Source: Rossellomorea marisflavi (GTDB taxonomy: Bacteria; Bacillota; Bacilli; Bacillales; Bacillaceae_B). From it: a DNA stretch of 64,000 nucleotides. Numbering within the stretch: position 1 is the stretch's first letter; each line of letters opens with the position of its first letter. This document shows, piece after piece, positions 41,728 to 49,546 of this stretch. The notes beneath the pieces are model-generated. The model saw only the letters and a program-made list of their open reading frames with translations. It had not been told where the DNA came from and searched no databases. The stretch lies in contig NZ_LGUE01000004.1 in the NCBI RefSeq assembly GCF_001274775.1, forward strand, positions 666,163 to 730,162. The letters are read 5' to 3'. The position numbers were made by a program, and so were the translations under genes.

Positions 41728-43113
41728 TTATTTTAATGTTAGTTTTGCTACTACCTCAACATGCGCAGTCTGCGGAAACATATCAACCGGCTGCAAATAC
41801 TCCACCCGATACTCACGCTTCAAATACTCGATATCTTTTGCCAATGTCGATGGATTACACGACACATACACAAAACGCTTCGGTTTGACTTCCTTGATGG
41901 TGTCGAGGAATTTGCGGTCGCAGCCGACCCTTGGGGGGTCGACAACGACGACGTCGGGGCGCCAGCCTTCTTGTTTCCATTTGGGCATGAGGTCTTCAGC
42001 GCTGCCGACGTAGTAGTCGGCGTGGTTGACGCGTGAGGCTTTGGCGTTCTTTTTGGCGTCGTCGATTCCTTCTTTGATGACGTCCATGCCGCGGATTTCT
42101 TTGGCGCCGTCTGCGAGCCAGAGGCCGATGGTGCCGACGCCGCAGTATGCGTCGACGACTTTTTCGTTGCCGGTGAGGGCTGCGGCTTTCTTGGCTTCGC
42201 CGTAAAGCTTGCTCGTCTGGATCGGGTTGAGCTGGAAGAAGGCGCGGGCTGAAAGTTCATACGTGAACTCGTCCAGGCGTTCTTTGATGCTGTCCTTACC
42301 TTGAAGGTTGATCGTCTGATCACCGAAGATCAGGGACGTCTTCTTCGGATTGATATTTTGGACGATGGAGACGACTTCCGGCAGGCGCTTGCTGATTTCT
42401 TGGACGAGGAGATCCTTTTGTGGGACCTTCTTTTCTGTGGTAACAAGCACGACCTGGACCTGTCCCGTTTCGAATCCTACGCGTGTGACGATCGTCTTGA
42501 TGATCTGGCGCTTCTGCTTTTCGTCATAGACGGGGATCTTGAAATCATTGATGATGCGGATGATTTCCGTTGTGACCTTATTCGTCAGCGGATGCTGGAC
42601 GATGCACTCGTCGATGTCGATGAGCTTGTTGGAGTTCATGCTGTAGAGGCCGGCGATGGCTTTTCCGTCTTGGGTCCCGACCTGGAACTGGCTTTTGTTG
42701 CGGTAGTGCCACGGATTATCCATCCCGATTGTCGGGCGGATATCGAGCTCATCGAGATTGAGCTTCGTGTGGCGCTCGAGGGACTGGATCAGGATATCGC
42801 GTTTGGCGTCCAGCTGTCCTTGATACTCAAGATGCTGAAGCTGGCATCCACCACATTGTTCATAGACCGGGCATGGTGCTTTCGTTCTCTGGGGTGACGC
42901 TTTGCGGATCTTTTTCACGCGGGCTTCGGTGAATTTCGGATGGACCTTGGTGACTTCCACCACGACTTCTTCACCTGGCAGGGCACCGGGTACGAAGACG
43001 ATCTTCCGTTTAAAGAAGCCGACCCCTTCCCCGTTGATCCCGATTCGTTTTATGGTCAGAGGAAACTGCTGTTTCAACTCGATGCGTACTTGGTTTGACT
43101 GTTGTTTATTCAT
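41728..43113 (-). CDS. rlmCD: 23S rRNA uracil-5-methyltransferase RlmCD
   Basis: A 461-residue TrmA/RlmD-type enzyme. An N-terminal TRAM domain (residues 12-70) binds RNA, Cys81, Cys87 and Cys90 ([10 protein letters not shown]) plus Cys169 hold the 4Fe-4S cluster, and the C-terminal domain has the SAM site ([16 protein letters not shown]), VVDPPR, and the catalytic Cys in YVSCNPSTL. It methylates U747 and U1939 in 23S rRNA, a pair done by one enzyme in Bacillus. It follows the glycosylase gene by 15 bases. Confidence 0.92.
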   Translation of the reverse strand: MNKQQSNQVRIELKQQFPLTIKRIGINGEGVGFFKRKIVFVPGALPGEEVVVEVTKVHPKFTEARVKKIRKASPQRTKAPCPVYEQCGGCQLQHLEYQGQLDAKRDILIQSLERHTKLNLDELDIRPTIGMDNPWHYRNKSQFQVGTQDGKAIAGLYSMNSNKLIDIDECIVQHPLTNKVTTEIIRIINDFKIPVYDEKQKRQIIKTIVTRVGFETGQVQVVLVTTEKKVPQKDLLVQEISKRLPEVVSIVQNINPKKTSLIFGDQTINLQGKDSIKERLDEFTYELSARAFFQLNPIQTSKLYGEAKKAAALTGNEKVVDAYCGVGTIGLWLADGAKEIRGMDVIKEGIDDAKKNAKASRVNHADYYVGSAEDLMPKWKQEGWRPDVVVVDPPRVGCDRKFLDTIKEVKPKRFVYVSCNPSTLAKDIEYLKREYRVEYLQPVDMFPQTAHVEVVAKLTLK

Positions 43114-43128
43114 CTATTCACGTCCGTT

Positions 43129-43989
43129 CTACTCAATACTTCTCCACAGATACAGGGAGGCATAGCTCAGGTAAGGGTCCCATGCGGCGCTCATGCGTTC
43201 CATTTCCTCGCGCGTCGGCTTCTGTTCCATCCCGAACAGCTTCTTGATGGCGTTCTGGATGCCGATATCCGCCATGGGGAACAGATTCGGCCGCCCGAGT
43301 CCGAAAAGGAGGAAGCTCTGGGCGGTCCACGGTCCGATGCCGCGGATCTTCGTAAGCTCCTTGATGATCACTTCATCGGACTCATGGGCAAGTTCTTCGA
43401 GGTTGAGCTCACCGCTTGCCACCTTCTCCCCGACGCCGATCACATACTCAGCCTTCCGCTGGGAAAATTGCAGCTCCCGCAGTTCGTCCACGGTGAGGGT
43501 CGCGATTTTCTCCGGTGACGGATAGAACCAGACGCCGTCCTTCTCGGTCCCGTAGCCGGTGACGAAACGGTGGGTCAGGGTGAAGGCGAACTTCAGGTTG
43601 AGCTGCTGATGGATGATGCTCTTCACGATGGTGGCAAATGGATTGAAATCAAGGACGATCGGCGTACCGACATGCTCCTCGAAGATCGGCTTCAGATCCG
43701 TTGCGAGAAAGTGGGCTTGGACCTCATGAAGTCCCGTGTGCCACTGGAAGATGCGGGCGATATGGGCCTGTTTTTCTTCCGATTTGTCGTCTCGCTCGAA
43801 TGATAGGACGAACGCCGGCTCATCCTTTGTCCCGACACCTTTTACCGTGATGACTTCCCCTGTCGGATAATACGGGACCTTTACAAGTCTCGCCTCTCGA
43901 TCCACAGCATGGAGCGGGTCGATGGACAGCCGCTCGAGCACACGGTCGAAGTCATACGGCCCCGGTATCTCGATCCTTGTTTCGCTCAT
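43129..43989 (-). CDS. alkA: DNA-3-methyladenine glycosylase, AlkA family
   Basis: A 286-residue HhH-GPD glycosylase: an N-terminal AlkA-like domain, a helix-hairpin-helix IRGIGPWTA (216-224), and the catalytic Asp241 in FPMADIGIQN. It removes alkylated purines to start base excision repair. The relative in B. subtilis is YfjP. GAAAGGGGGAGG precedes ATG. It is cotranscribed with rlmCD. Confidence 0.88.
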   Translation of the reverse strand: MSETRIEIPGPYDFDRVLERLSIDPLHAVDREARLVKVPYYPTGEVITVKGVGTKDEPAFVLSFERDDKSEEKQAHIARIFQWHTGLHEVQAHFLATDLKPIFEEHVGTPIVLDFNPFATIVKSIIHQQLNLKFAFTLTHRFVTGYGTEKDGVWFYPSPEKIATLTVDELRELQFSQRKAEYVIGVGEKVASGELNLEELAHESDEVIIKELTKIRGIGPWTAQSFLLFGLGRPNLFPMADIGIQNAIKKLFGMEQKPTREEMERMSAAWDPYLSYASLYLWRSIE

Positions 43990-44129
43990 TTGCCTCCCCC
44001 TTTCTATATATGCGTATTATAGCACACACCAGTATCCCCTCGCCTGCTCTGTGAAATACCTCTCAATCCCCACCCAAATTCATGTTATACTGTCAAACAT
44101 AGGAATCTAGCAAGCAAGGAGGTCAACGC

Positions 44130-44327
44130 GTGAAGAAATCAACTTGGATCCTCGCTGTCGGAATCAGCGCCCTCATCATCCTGTCAGGATCTTTCCGAAT
44201 TTATCAGATCAAAGAAAACTCCAAACAGAATCAGAAAAAAGCAGCCGAATGCGTAGACGGAGGCGGTACCGTCCTTCTCTATGAAGGCTCCATCTTCTCC
44301 CTCAGCTCCGTGTCGTGTGAACAATAA
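44130..44327 (+). CDS. small secreted or membrane-anchored protein
   Basis: A 65-residue protein starting with GTG behind AAGGAGGTC. A hydrophobic helix (about residues 6-24) is followed by a polar region and a short domain with two Cys (in AECVDGGG and SVSCEQ) that may form a disulfide. No family recognised. Ends in a strong hairpin overlapping the stop. Confidence 0.6.
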   Translation: MKKSTWILAVGISALIILSGSFRIYQIKENSKQNQKKAAECVDGGGTVLLYEGSIFSLSSVSCEQ

Positions 44328-44359
44328 AAGGATTGCTCCATGGACGGGGCGATCCTTTT
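44326..44359. terminator. terminator between convergent genes
   Basis: Eleven-base stem AAAAGGATTGC/GCGATCCTTTT with a T tract on the plus strand. It serves both the small protein gene and the convergent membrane protein gene. Confidence 0.78.
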
Positions 44360-44360
44360 G

Positions 44361-44693
44361 TTATGACGCTTTCTTCAATTGATGGGCATATTTCAAGGAA
44401 AAGCTGACAATCGCGATGATCCACGCAACGATAGCCAATCCGACCGGAACATAGGTCAGCGTGCGGATAAGGCTTTCCGGCATGAAATACGTTTCGCCCT
44501 GTGGCATAAAGAAGCTCGCAATCTCAACGTTGTACATACCGGCTGTCATGAGTGCGACACCGGCGAACCCCGACCAGATGGACAGGGCATACGGCTTGAT
44601 CGTTTTCACAAATAGGGACGCACCGTCGTTGACTTTCTCTGACAAGATTTTTTCCCCTGGAGGATAAGTGGTGCCGTCTTTCTTTCCACTCAT
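44361..44693 (-). CDS. two-helix membrane protein, paralogue A
   Basis: A 110-residue protein with a polar N-terminal stretch and two helices (about residues 37-58 and 77-101) ending KYAHQLKKAS. It is a clear paralogue of its upstream neighbour: both share F/IKPY-x-x-S-x-WS, the same helix spacing and the YAHQLKK ending. AAAAAAGGAG precedes ATG. Function unknown. Confidence 0.7.
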   Translation of the reverse strand: MSGKKDGTTYPPGEKILSEKVNDGASLFVKTIKPYALSIWSGFAGVALMTAGMYNVEIASFFMPQGETYFMPESLIRTLTYVPVGLAIVAWIIAIVSFSLKYAHQLKKAS

Positions 44694-44990
44694 CTAGTTA
44701 TCTCCTTTTTTCAGCTGATGGGCATACTGGACGGTACCTGTCAAAACGGCAAAAAGGATGAATGCAAAGCCAAGGGCCGATGGGATGTAGGTAAAGAAGG
44801 CTGCTCCCGGTAACGGTGTAGTAAACAGCCAATTTGTAATGTACACCCCGTTTATCCCAATTGTCAGCAAGACGACTCCAATCAAAGCGCTCCATAACGA
44901 AAACTGATACGGTTTGAAGATGACAATTTCCTCCTCATTTCCTTCCGTAAGTCCTTTATCTCCGGGTGCTACCTGAACATCTTTCTCCAT
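44694..44990 (-). CDS. two-helix membrane protein, paralogue B
   Basis: A 98-residue protein with two helices, ending QYAHQLKKGDN. The ATG at 44990 lies six bases after GGGGAG, right at the end of the Nudix gene. With paralogue A it looks like a tandem duplication in the same operon. Function unknown. Confidence 0.7.
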   Translation of the reverse strand: MEKDVQVAPGDKGLTEGNEEEIVIFKPYQFSLWSALIGVVLLTIGINGVYITNWLFTTPLPGAAFFTYIPSALGFAFILFAVLTGTVQYAHQLKKGDN

Positions 44991-44992
44991 CT

Positions 44993-45490
44993 TCATCTCC
45001 CCTTCTCTATTTTCCTCCATGCAAGATCCAATATATCCTGATGCAACGGCATCCACCCTTTATAATGATCCGGTGCCTTCGCAGGTTCCATGAAAAGACG
45101 CGCCCCTGACTCATGCTCCCCTTCAAACGGATGGATCTTCGTTACATCCATGACGAAATACACCTGATACCCGATCTTTGGATACGATCCGTCTTCAGTC
45201 CATGAGTCGTTCTCACTATGATCCACCGTGATGTGGCCGAGCATCGTGCAGACGCCTTCCACATATCCTTCTTCCATGGCTTCACGCTTGAAGCATTCTT
45301 CCGGCGTCTCCCCCGCTTCCAAATGCCCTCCGGGAATATCCCACCCTCTTGAATGGAGATTAACGAGAAGCAGCTTCCCTTTGTAAAAGCAGAACCCGTG
45401 GGCGCTTGTAATACGCTCGAGATCCGGCAAGGCATCCGATTCTGTCCATGACAGCTTGATCCGCGCACCGCCCCATGTGACATATGTCAT
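44993..45490 (-). CDS. Nudix hydrolase
   Basis: A 165-residue Nudix protein. The Nudix box is GGHLEAGETPEECFKREAMEEGYVEG, close to G-x5-E-x7-RE-x2-EE-x-G except for Lys-Arg-Glu-Ala-Met in the middle, so metal-binding Glu residues are kept. It cleaves a nucleoside diphosphate linked to another moiety; substrate unknown. GAAAGGGGGG before ATG at 45490. The following two paralogous membrane proteins share its operon. Confidence 0.85.
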   Translation of the reverse strand: MTYVTWGGARIKLSWTESDALPDLERITSAHGFCFYKGKLLLVNLHSRGWDIPGGHLEAGETPEECFKREAMEEGYVEGVCTMLGHITVDHSENDSWTEDGSYPKIGYQVYFVMDVTKIHPFEGEHESGARLFMEPAKAPDHYKGWMPLHQDILDLAWRKIEKGR

Positions 45491-45614
45491 AGCACGCCCC
45501 CCTTTCATTCTTTCTACTTATACTAATTCCATATTATTCTTTTAAATTCCTTTTTATCCCTGTAATTATGCTAGGATGAATATGTAGGAAAAACTCATGA
45601 AATGGGGAATGTGT

Positions 45615-46556
45615 ATGATGGTCAACACGGGAATCCTAGGGATCGGTGTCGATATTCCCGACCGCGTGGTGAATAATGAAGAACTCGGTGCCCGCTTTGG
45701 CATGAAAGCCTCGGACATCGAACGAAAGACCGGCATCATCGAGCGCCGCTACCTCAGCAAGGAAGAAACGCTCACAGAACTGTGCGAGCGGGCCGGGAAA
45801 CGGGCCATCGAAAACGCGGGCGTCAATGCAGAAGAGATCGACCTTGTCATCATCGCCACGAACACCCACGACACCCATATCACCGCCGCCCTCGTCCAGG
45901 ACCGGATCGGTGCCAGGAAATGCGCCGGACTCGACCTTCACTCCGGATGTTCAAGCTTCATCACAGGGCTCGCCACCGCCGTTCAGTTCGTGAAGACCGG
46001 CATGTATAAGAAATCACTCGTCGTCGCCGTGGACAAGTGCTCCTCCCTCCTCAATCCCGATGACTATAAAACCTCCCTTATCTTCGGTGACGGCGCGGCC
46101 GCGGTCATCGTAGGAGAAGTCCCGGAAGGCAGAGGGATCCTCGGCATCACCATGCAGATGGACGGAAGCGGCGGTCACCACCTCCATCTCGACGAGAACA
46201 AACATATCAAGATGAACGGCCGGGCCGTCTTCGATTTTGCCGTCGAGAAGTTCCCGGAAGCCGTGAACGAAATCCTTGCCCAGACTGGCTACACCCTAGA
46301 CGACGTCCACTTCATCATCCCGCACCAGTCCAATCTCCGCATCATCGAAACGAGCATCGCGTCCCTCGGCTACCCGATGGAACAAGTCCACACTCACACG
46401 ATCCGCTACTATGGCAATTCATCCGCACCCACGATTCCCATCGGACTTCACAAGGAAGTCACCGAAGGCAAAATAAAAGACGGCGACCTCGTCATCCTCG
46501 TCGGCTACGGAGCCGGACTCGGATGGGGGGCCGTCGCCCTTCGCTGGGGGAGCTGA
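45615..46556 (+). CDS. fabH: 3-oxoacyl-ACP synthase III (KAS III/FabH-like)
   Basis: A 313-residue KAS III-type thiolase fold. The catalytic triad is Cys112 (SGCSSF), His237 (PHQSN) and Asn268 (YGNSSAPT). The family condenses an acyl-CoA with malonyl-ACP to begin fatty-acid synthesis, though related enzymes work in beta-lactone, quinolone or olefin pathways. This copy is diverged (NTHDTHIT where FabH has TTTPDH) and has no FapR box, so it may prefer another primer. The gene stands alone; two adjacent ATGs are possible. Confidence 0.83.
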   Translation: MMVNTGILGIGVDIPDRVVNNEELGARFGMKASDIERKTGIIERRYLSKEETLTELCERAGKRAIENAGVNAEEIDLVIIATNTHDTHITAALVQDRIGARKCAGLDLHSGCSSFITGLATAVQFVKTGMYKKSLVVAVDKCSSLLNPDDYKTSLIFGDGAAAVIVGEVPEGRGILGITMQMDGSGGHHLHLDENKHIKMNGRAVFDFAVEKFPEAVNEILAQTGYTLDDVHFIIPHQSNLRIIETSIASLGYPMEQVHTHTIRYYGNSSAPTIPIGLHKEVTEGKIKDGDLVILVGYGAGLGWGAVALRWGS

Positions 46557-46961
46557 TCACTCCCCGCGATACGCCTGATACCAATGATACGGCTGGATCT
46601 CATCCAGTCGCTTGAACTCCACATGCCCGTCTTCCGTATAGATCCCTGCCTTCACCTGGGGTCCCCAGTAAAACAGACGCTCCTGGCACACCCCGCACGG
46701 AGTCAGGATCTGATACGGCGCATGCTCATCCTCACGGGCCACACAGATCGTATGCGTCACCTCATCGGCAAACTTATGCGCTTCTAAGATTGCGCCCGTC
46801 TCCATGCAGAGCTCCGTCGACGCATTGATCACCTCAGGCGCAACGCTCGTCAACAAGCGACCGCCCTTCGTCATCATCGCCGCTGCCCCGCCCCATCCGG
46901 TCGGGTAGCGGGTGTTGATGAGGTCGATGGCTGCTTCGTATAGTTGTTGTTCGGTTGTCAT
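46557..46961 (-). CDS. cytidine deaminase-like enzyme
   Basis: A 134-residue member of the zinc-dependent cytidine-deaminase fold. TELCMETGAIL holds the zinc/catalytic pair (Cys, with Glu in the place of His-Ala-Glu's acid), and PCGVCQERL supplies two further Cys ligands. The spacing resembles blasticidin-S-deaminase-like members more than housekeeping Cdd. It would deaminate cytidine or an analogue. AAAGGAGCT precedes ATG. It converges on the KAS III gene without a gap. Confidence 0.8.
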   Translation of the reverse strand: MTTEQQLYEAAIDLINTRYPTGWGGAAAMMTKGGRLLTSVAPEVINASTELCMETGAILEAHKFADEVTHTICVAREDEHAPYQILTPCGVCQERLFYWGPQVKAGIYTEDGHVEFKRLDEIQPYHWYQAYRGE

Positions 46962-47000
46962 GGTGGTAGCTCCTTTATTCGTTGGTCGTTGTTTAATTCC

Positions 47001-47570
47001 TTAGTTTGAGAAGAACTCTTCCCTCAAAATCGAATACTGCTTCAGATCCATCTGCGTCCCCCTCAGATTCATCGCCTGCCGCAGCGTCCCTTCGTACGTC
47101 ATGCCAAGCTTCTGCATCACCCGCTCAGACCCGATGTTTTCCGGGAAGCATCTTGCCTGGATGCGGAGGAGGTCCATATGCTCGAACCCGAACTTCAGTA
47201 GTTCACGGGCCGCTTCCGTCATATACCCTTTCCCCCAATAGGGGCGGCCGATGGTATAGCCGATTTCTGCTGTCCGATGTCGCTCGCTCCATGACACAAA
47301 ATCAATTGTCCCGATGAATTTTCCGTTCTCTTTGCACTCGATCCCCCACGGCGACACGTCCTCATTCCGGTACGCCTCCAGCGCATAATCAAGGAACTGT
47401 CGCGTATCCTCAAGGGTCTGATGGGTATCCCACAGCACGTACTTCGTCACCTCGGGGTCAGATGCATACCGGAACATGTCGTCAAGATCGGTCGCTGCAA
47501 TCTTCCTGAGGAGCAGTCGCTCCGTTTCGAAGATGGGCGGGTTGCTGTAGATGGATTGGATGGTGGTCAT
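47001..47570 (-). CDS. GNAT acetyltransferase, RimJ/RimL-like
   Basis: A 189-residue enzyme of the RimJ/RimL group: TERLLLRKIAATDLDDMF at the start, GTIDFVSW, motif A GRPYWGKGYMTEAARELLKFGF and the closing NIGSERVMQKLGMTYEG. Such enzymes acetylate N-termini of ribosomal proteins or small amines. AAAGGAGGAA precedes ATG. Substrate unknown. Confidence 0.9.
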   Translation of the reverse strand: MTTIQSIYSNPPIFETERLLLRKIAATDLDDMFRYASDPEVTKYVLWDTHQTLEDTRQFLDYALEAYRNEDVSPWGIECKENGKFIGTIDFVSWSERHRTAEIGYTIGRPYWGKGYMTEAARELLKFGFEHMDLLRIQARCFPENIGSERVMQKLGMTYEGTLRQAMNLRGTQMDLKQYSILREEFFSN

Positions 47571-47595
47571 GGGTTTTCCTCCTTTTTGATTATCG

Positions 47596-47787
47596 TCATT
47601 CTAAGCCAAGAAATGTGATCATCACGAGTGTCCATGCGATCAAAGTGAAAGAAAGTGTCAACCAGAACGTGTTGATGGCTGTTTTTTCATCCCTCTTGAT
47701 CTTTTTCATGATCGTGACGAGATTCAAACAGAATATGATACTGAGGATCGGTGTCAGGTACATACCGGTATAGAGGAAGACAATCAT
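47596..47787 (-). CDS. small two-helix membrane protein
   Basis: A 63-residue protein with two helices (about residues 6-26 and 40-61) and a basic loop MKKIKRDEK between them. TAAGGGGGAA precedes ATG. It lies just upstream of the GNAT gene on the same strand. No family recognised. Confidence 0.6.
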   Translation of the reverse strand: MIVFLYTGMYLTPILSIIFCLNLVTIMKKIKRDEKTAINTFWLTLSFTLIAWTLVMITFLGLE

Positions 47788-47880
47788 TGGTTTCCCCCTT
47801 AATGGAATCCATTATCTATTTGACTATTATTCCATCATTTAACAAAAACAACAAGATGATTTTCAGAATCATCGTTTATT

Positions 47881-48693
47881 TCAATGGGTAGAGGGGCGGA
47901 TTCCGTCAACATCGGTAAATCCATATGCACGTGCCAACTCAGTGACCTCAATGGCCCGTCCGGATAGAGATGCAACATGGGCATCCATAGCCAATGCGAC
48001 CACTGCGCGCCCAACATAGGCGGTGGTTTCCGTCGCCCCGTCCTCTGGGCCGAATCCAGCATCGACGACCCTTTCCGTCCTCATCCAACCGGGGCACAGC
48101 GCCACTGCCGACACGTTGTATTCCTTCAGTTCCTTCGCCATCACAAGGGTCATCCGGTTGACGGCATTCATGGTAAGATCATAGTACAGGTTAGCTGAAA
48201 TCGTATTATCAAGCTGGGCGGTGATGTTGATGATCAGCCCCTTTTGCTGTGGGATCATGAGTGGTACGGCATTCCGGGCAGTGAGAACGTAGGCATGGGC
48301 ACCAGCACCCATCATCGCATCCCAGTGTTCCGCCGGCCGCTCCCAGAAACGCCGGCCTCCCGCACGGGGAAGCGAGCTTTCCGAGCCGCCGAATACGCTG
48401 TTGACGAGAAGATCGATGCGTCCGTGTTGGTCTTTGATACCCTCGAATAAATGCCGGACATCGGTTGAGTCGGTATGATCACAGCGAACGGCAATCCCCT
48501 TCCCGCCGCGTGCCGTGACCCCTGCGGCCGTTTCTTCGATTGTTTCCGGTCGGTTGTCGGTTGTAGATCCGTGGATGCTTCGTCCCGTCACATAGACAGT
48601 GGCCCCAGCTTCGCCCAGCTCGTAGGCGATTCCCCTGCCTGCTCCGCGGGATGCACCGGTGACGACGGCGATTGTGTTTTGTAGTGGTTTCAT
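47881..48693 (-). CDS. short-chain dehydrogenase with altered catalytic site
   Basis: A 270-residue SDR. The NAD(P) motif is TGASRGAGRGIA (residues 13-24) and the NSVF strand stands where NNAG is usual. The catalytic YxxxK is changed: Tyr171 is kept, but the Lys position is Met175 (YDLTM). This codon is ATG in the sequence, with no frameshift nearby. The following PGWMRTE is normal. It may bind a dinucleotide without full catalysis. GAAGGGATTT precedes ATG; the phased repeat array lies upstream. Confidence 0.82.
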   Translation of the reverse strand: MKPLQNTIAVVTGASRGAGRGIAYELGEAGATVYVTGRSIHGSTTDNRPETIEETAAGVTARGGKGIAVRCDHTDSTDVRHLFEGIKDQHGRIDLLVNSVFGGSESSLPRAGGRRFWERPAEHWDAMMGAGAHAYVLTARNAVPLMIPQQKGLIINITAQLDNTISANLYYDLTMNAVNRMTLVMAKELKEYNVSAVALCPGWMRTERVVDAGFGPEDGATETTAYVGRAVVALAMDAHVASLSGRAIEVTELARAYGFTDVDGIRPSTH

Positions 48694-48840
48694 GGTTAAA
48701 ATCCCTTCATGTTAGGTGGTTTTGGTTCTGGACGGGTCTTGTGTGGTCACATTTTTGGGAAAACAGGATGAAATGGCATACTTTCTTCATTTTTTAATTC
48801 CTTATATATCCAATTATATCATTCCACCACCATTTTCTAC
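48694..48840. other. intergenic sequence upstream of the SDR gene
   Basis: AT-rich non-coding sequence between the SDR start and the repeat array. No hairpin with a U tract or convincing promoter was found by eye, though TATATCC and TATATCA near 48813-48825 could serve as -10 elements of the leftward SDR transcript. Confidence 0.4.
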
Positions 48841-49000
48841 CGACTTTTAAACTTTTTCTATCAACTTTGGGAAATTTATTATCAACTTTCGAGATTTTAC
48901 TTCCAACTTTTTTCGGGCTGGCTTTTTTATTTTCAACTCTTCGAGGTTACTGTCAACTCGGGAACGGTACGTCCAACTTCACACGTTTATTACCAACTTC
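48841..49000. repeat. helically phased array of about eight CAACTT boxes
   Basis: A degenerate tandem array. The core CAACT begins at 48862, 48883, 48904, 48934, 48954, 48974 and 48994, with a weaker copy (CGACT) at 48841: intervals 21, 21, 21, 30, 20, 20, 20, that is two or three turns of B-DNA each time. Read on the minus strand the unit is RAGTTGR-N-A-R-TAAA, conserved over about 13 bases and variable in the rest. It lies between the end of the 49103-49519 gene and the SDR gene. No coding potential; no known element of this kind is recognised with certainty. Confidence 0.75.
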
Positions 49001-49054
49001 GGCCCACCTAAGACTCCAAATCTTCCAATCCATCACACTCCAAACAAAAAAAAG

Positions 49055-49087
49055 CCCCGGCCACTTCATAAAAAATGAAGCACCGGG
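49055..49087 (-). terminator. terminator of the 138-residue protein gene
   Basis: Long stem CCCGGTGCTTCAT with near-complement ATGAAGTGGCCGGG, followed by nine T on the minus strand. Confidence 0.85.
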
Positions 49088-49102
49088 ACCGTACCCATGC
49101 AC

Positions 49103-49519
49103 CTATTCGATATATGTCACGCTGGCCACATACCCATCATTCGCTTCTTCTGCCTTCAACACCCAGTTGCTTGAGAGCAGCTTCTTCAGCTGGATCAGCT
49201 CTTCCACGCTGAGGTGCAGCCCTTCGATTCCGTTGTCCAAGTCGATAAACGGCTTGCGGAATTTCATGCGAAGAAGGTTGCGAAGGCCGTTGTAGGTGAC
49301 GAATTTGATCTGGTAGCCATCATTCAGGATGCTCTTCAACGCGTCCCAATCATCGCCGAGTTTCAGCAAGGCATCGAAGTTTCCTTCTGGATCTGCGTCC
49401 AACAGTCGCGTTGTATCTCCACTTGCTGAGGCATCAAGCAGTATCTCGTTGGTGATGCCTTTTTCGCGGAGGGATTCGATGGCGTAGGCGTCCATCATCG
49501 TGATTTTGTAGGTTGTCAT
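49103..49519 (-). CDS. hypothetical protein, 138 residues
   Basis: A soluble acidic protein with no membrane segment and no recognised family. It has IESLREKGITNEILLDASASGD early and a VEELIQLKKLLSSNWVL helix near the end. TAGGAG precedes ATG, and a strong terminator follows. It lies downstream of the M20 gene on the same strand with a 27-base gap, so it may share the S-box-controlled transcript. Confidence 0.65.
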   Translation of the reverse strand: MTTYKITMMDAYAIESLREKGITNEILLDASASGDTTRLLDADPEGNFDALLKLGDDWDALKSILNDGYQIKFVTYNGLRNLLRMKFRKPFIDLDNGIEGLHLSVEELIQLKKLLSSNWVLKAEEANDGYVASVTYIE

Positions 49520-49546
49520 CTATGTATCTCCTATTCTACTGTTAAG

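Noticed and set aside
48841-49000. Repeat array considered as a CRISPR array
   Set aside because: Units are only about 13 bases long and degenerate, spacing is 7-8 bases of drift rather than unique spacers of 25 or more, and no cas gene is near.
48841-49000. Repeat array considered as tandem promoters (AGTTGA as -35)
   Set aside because: No TATAAT-like -10 stands 17 bases after each box, and eight promoters in a row with 20-base spacing is not sensible.
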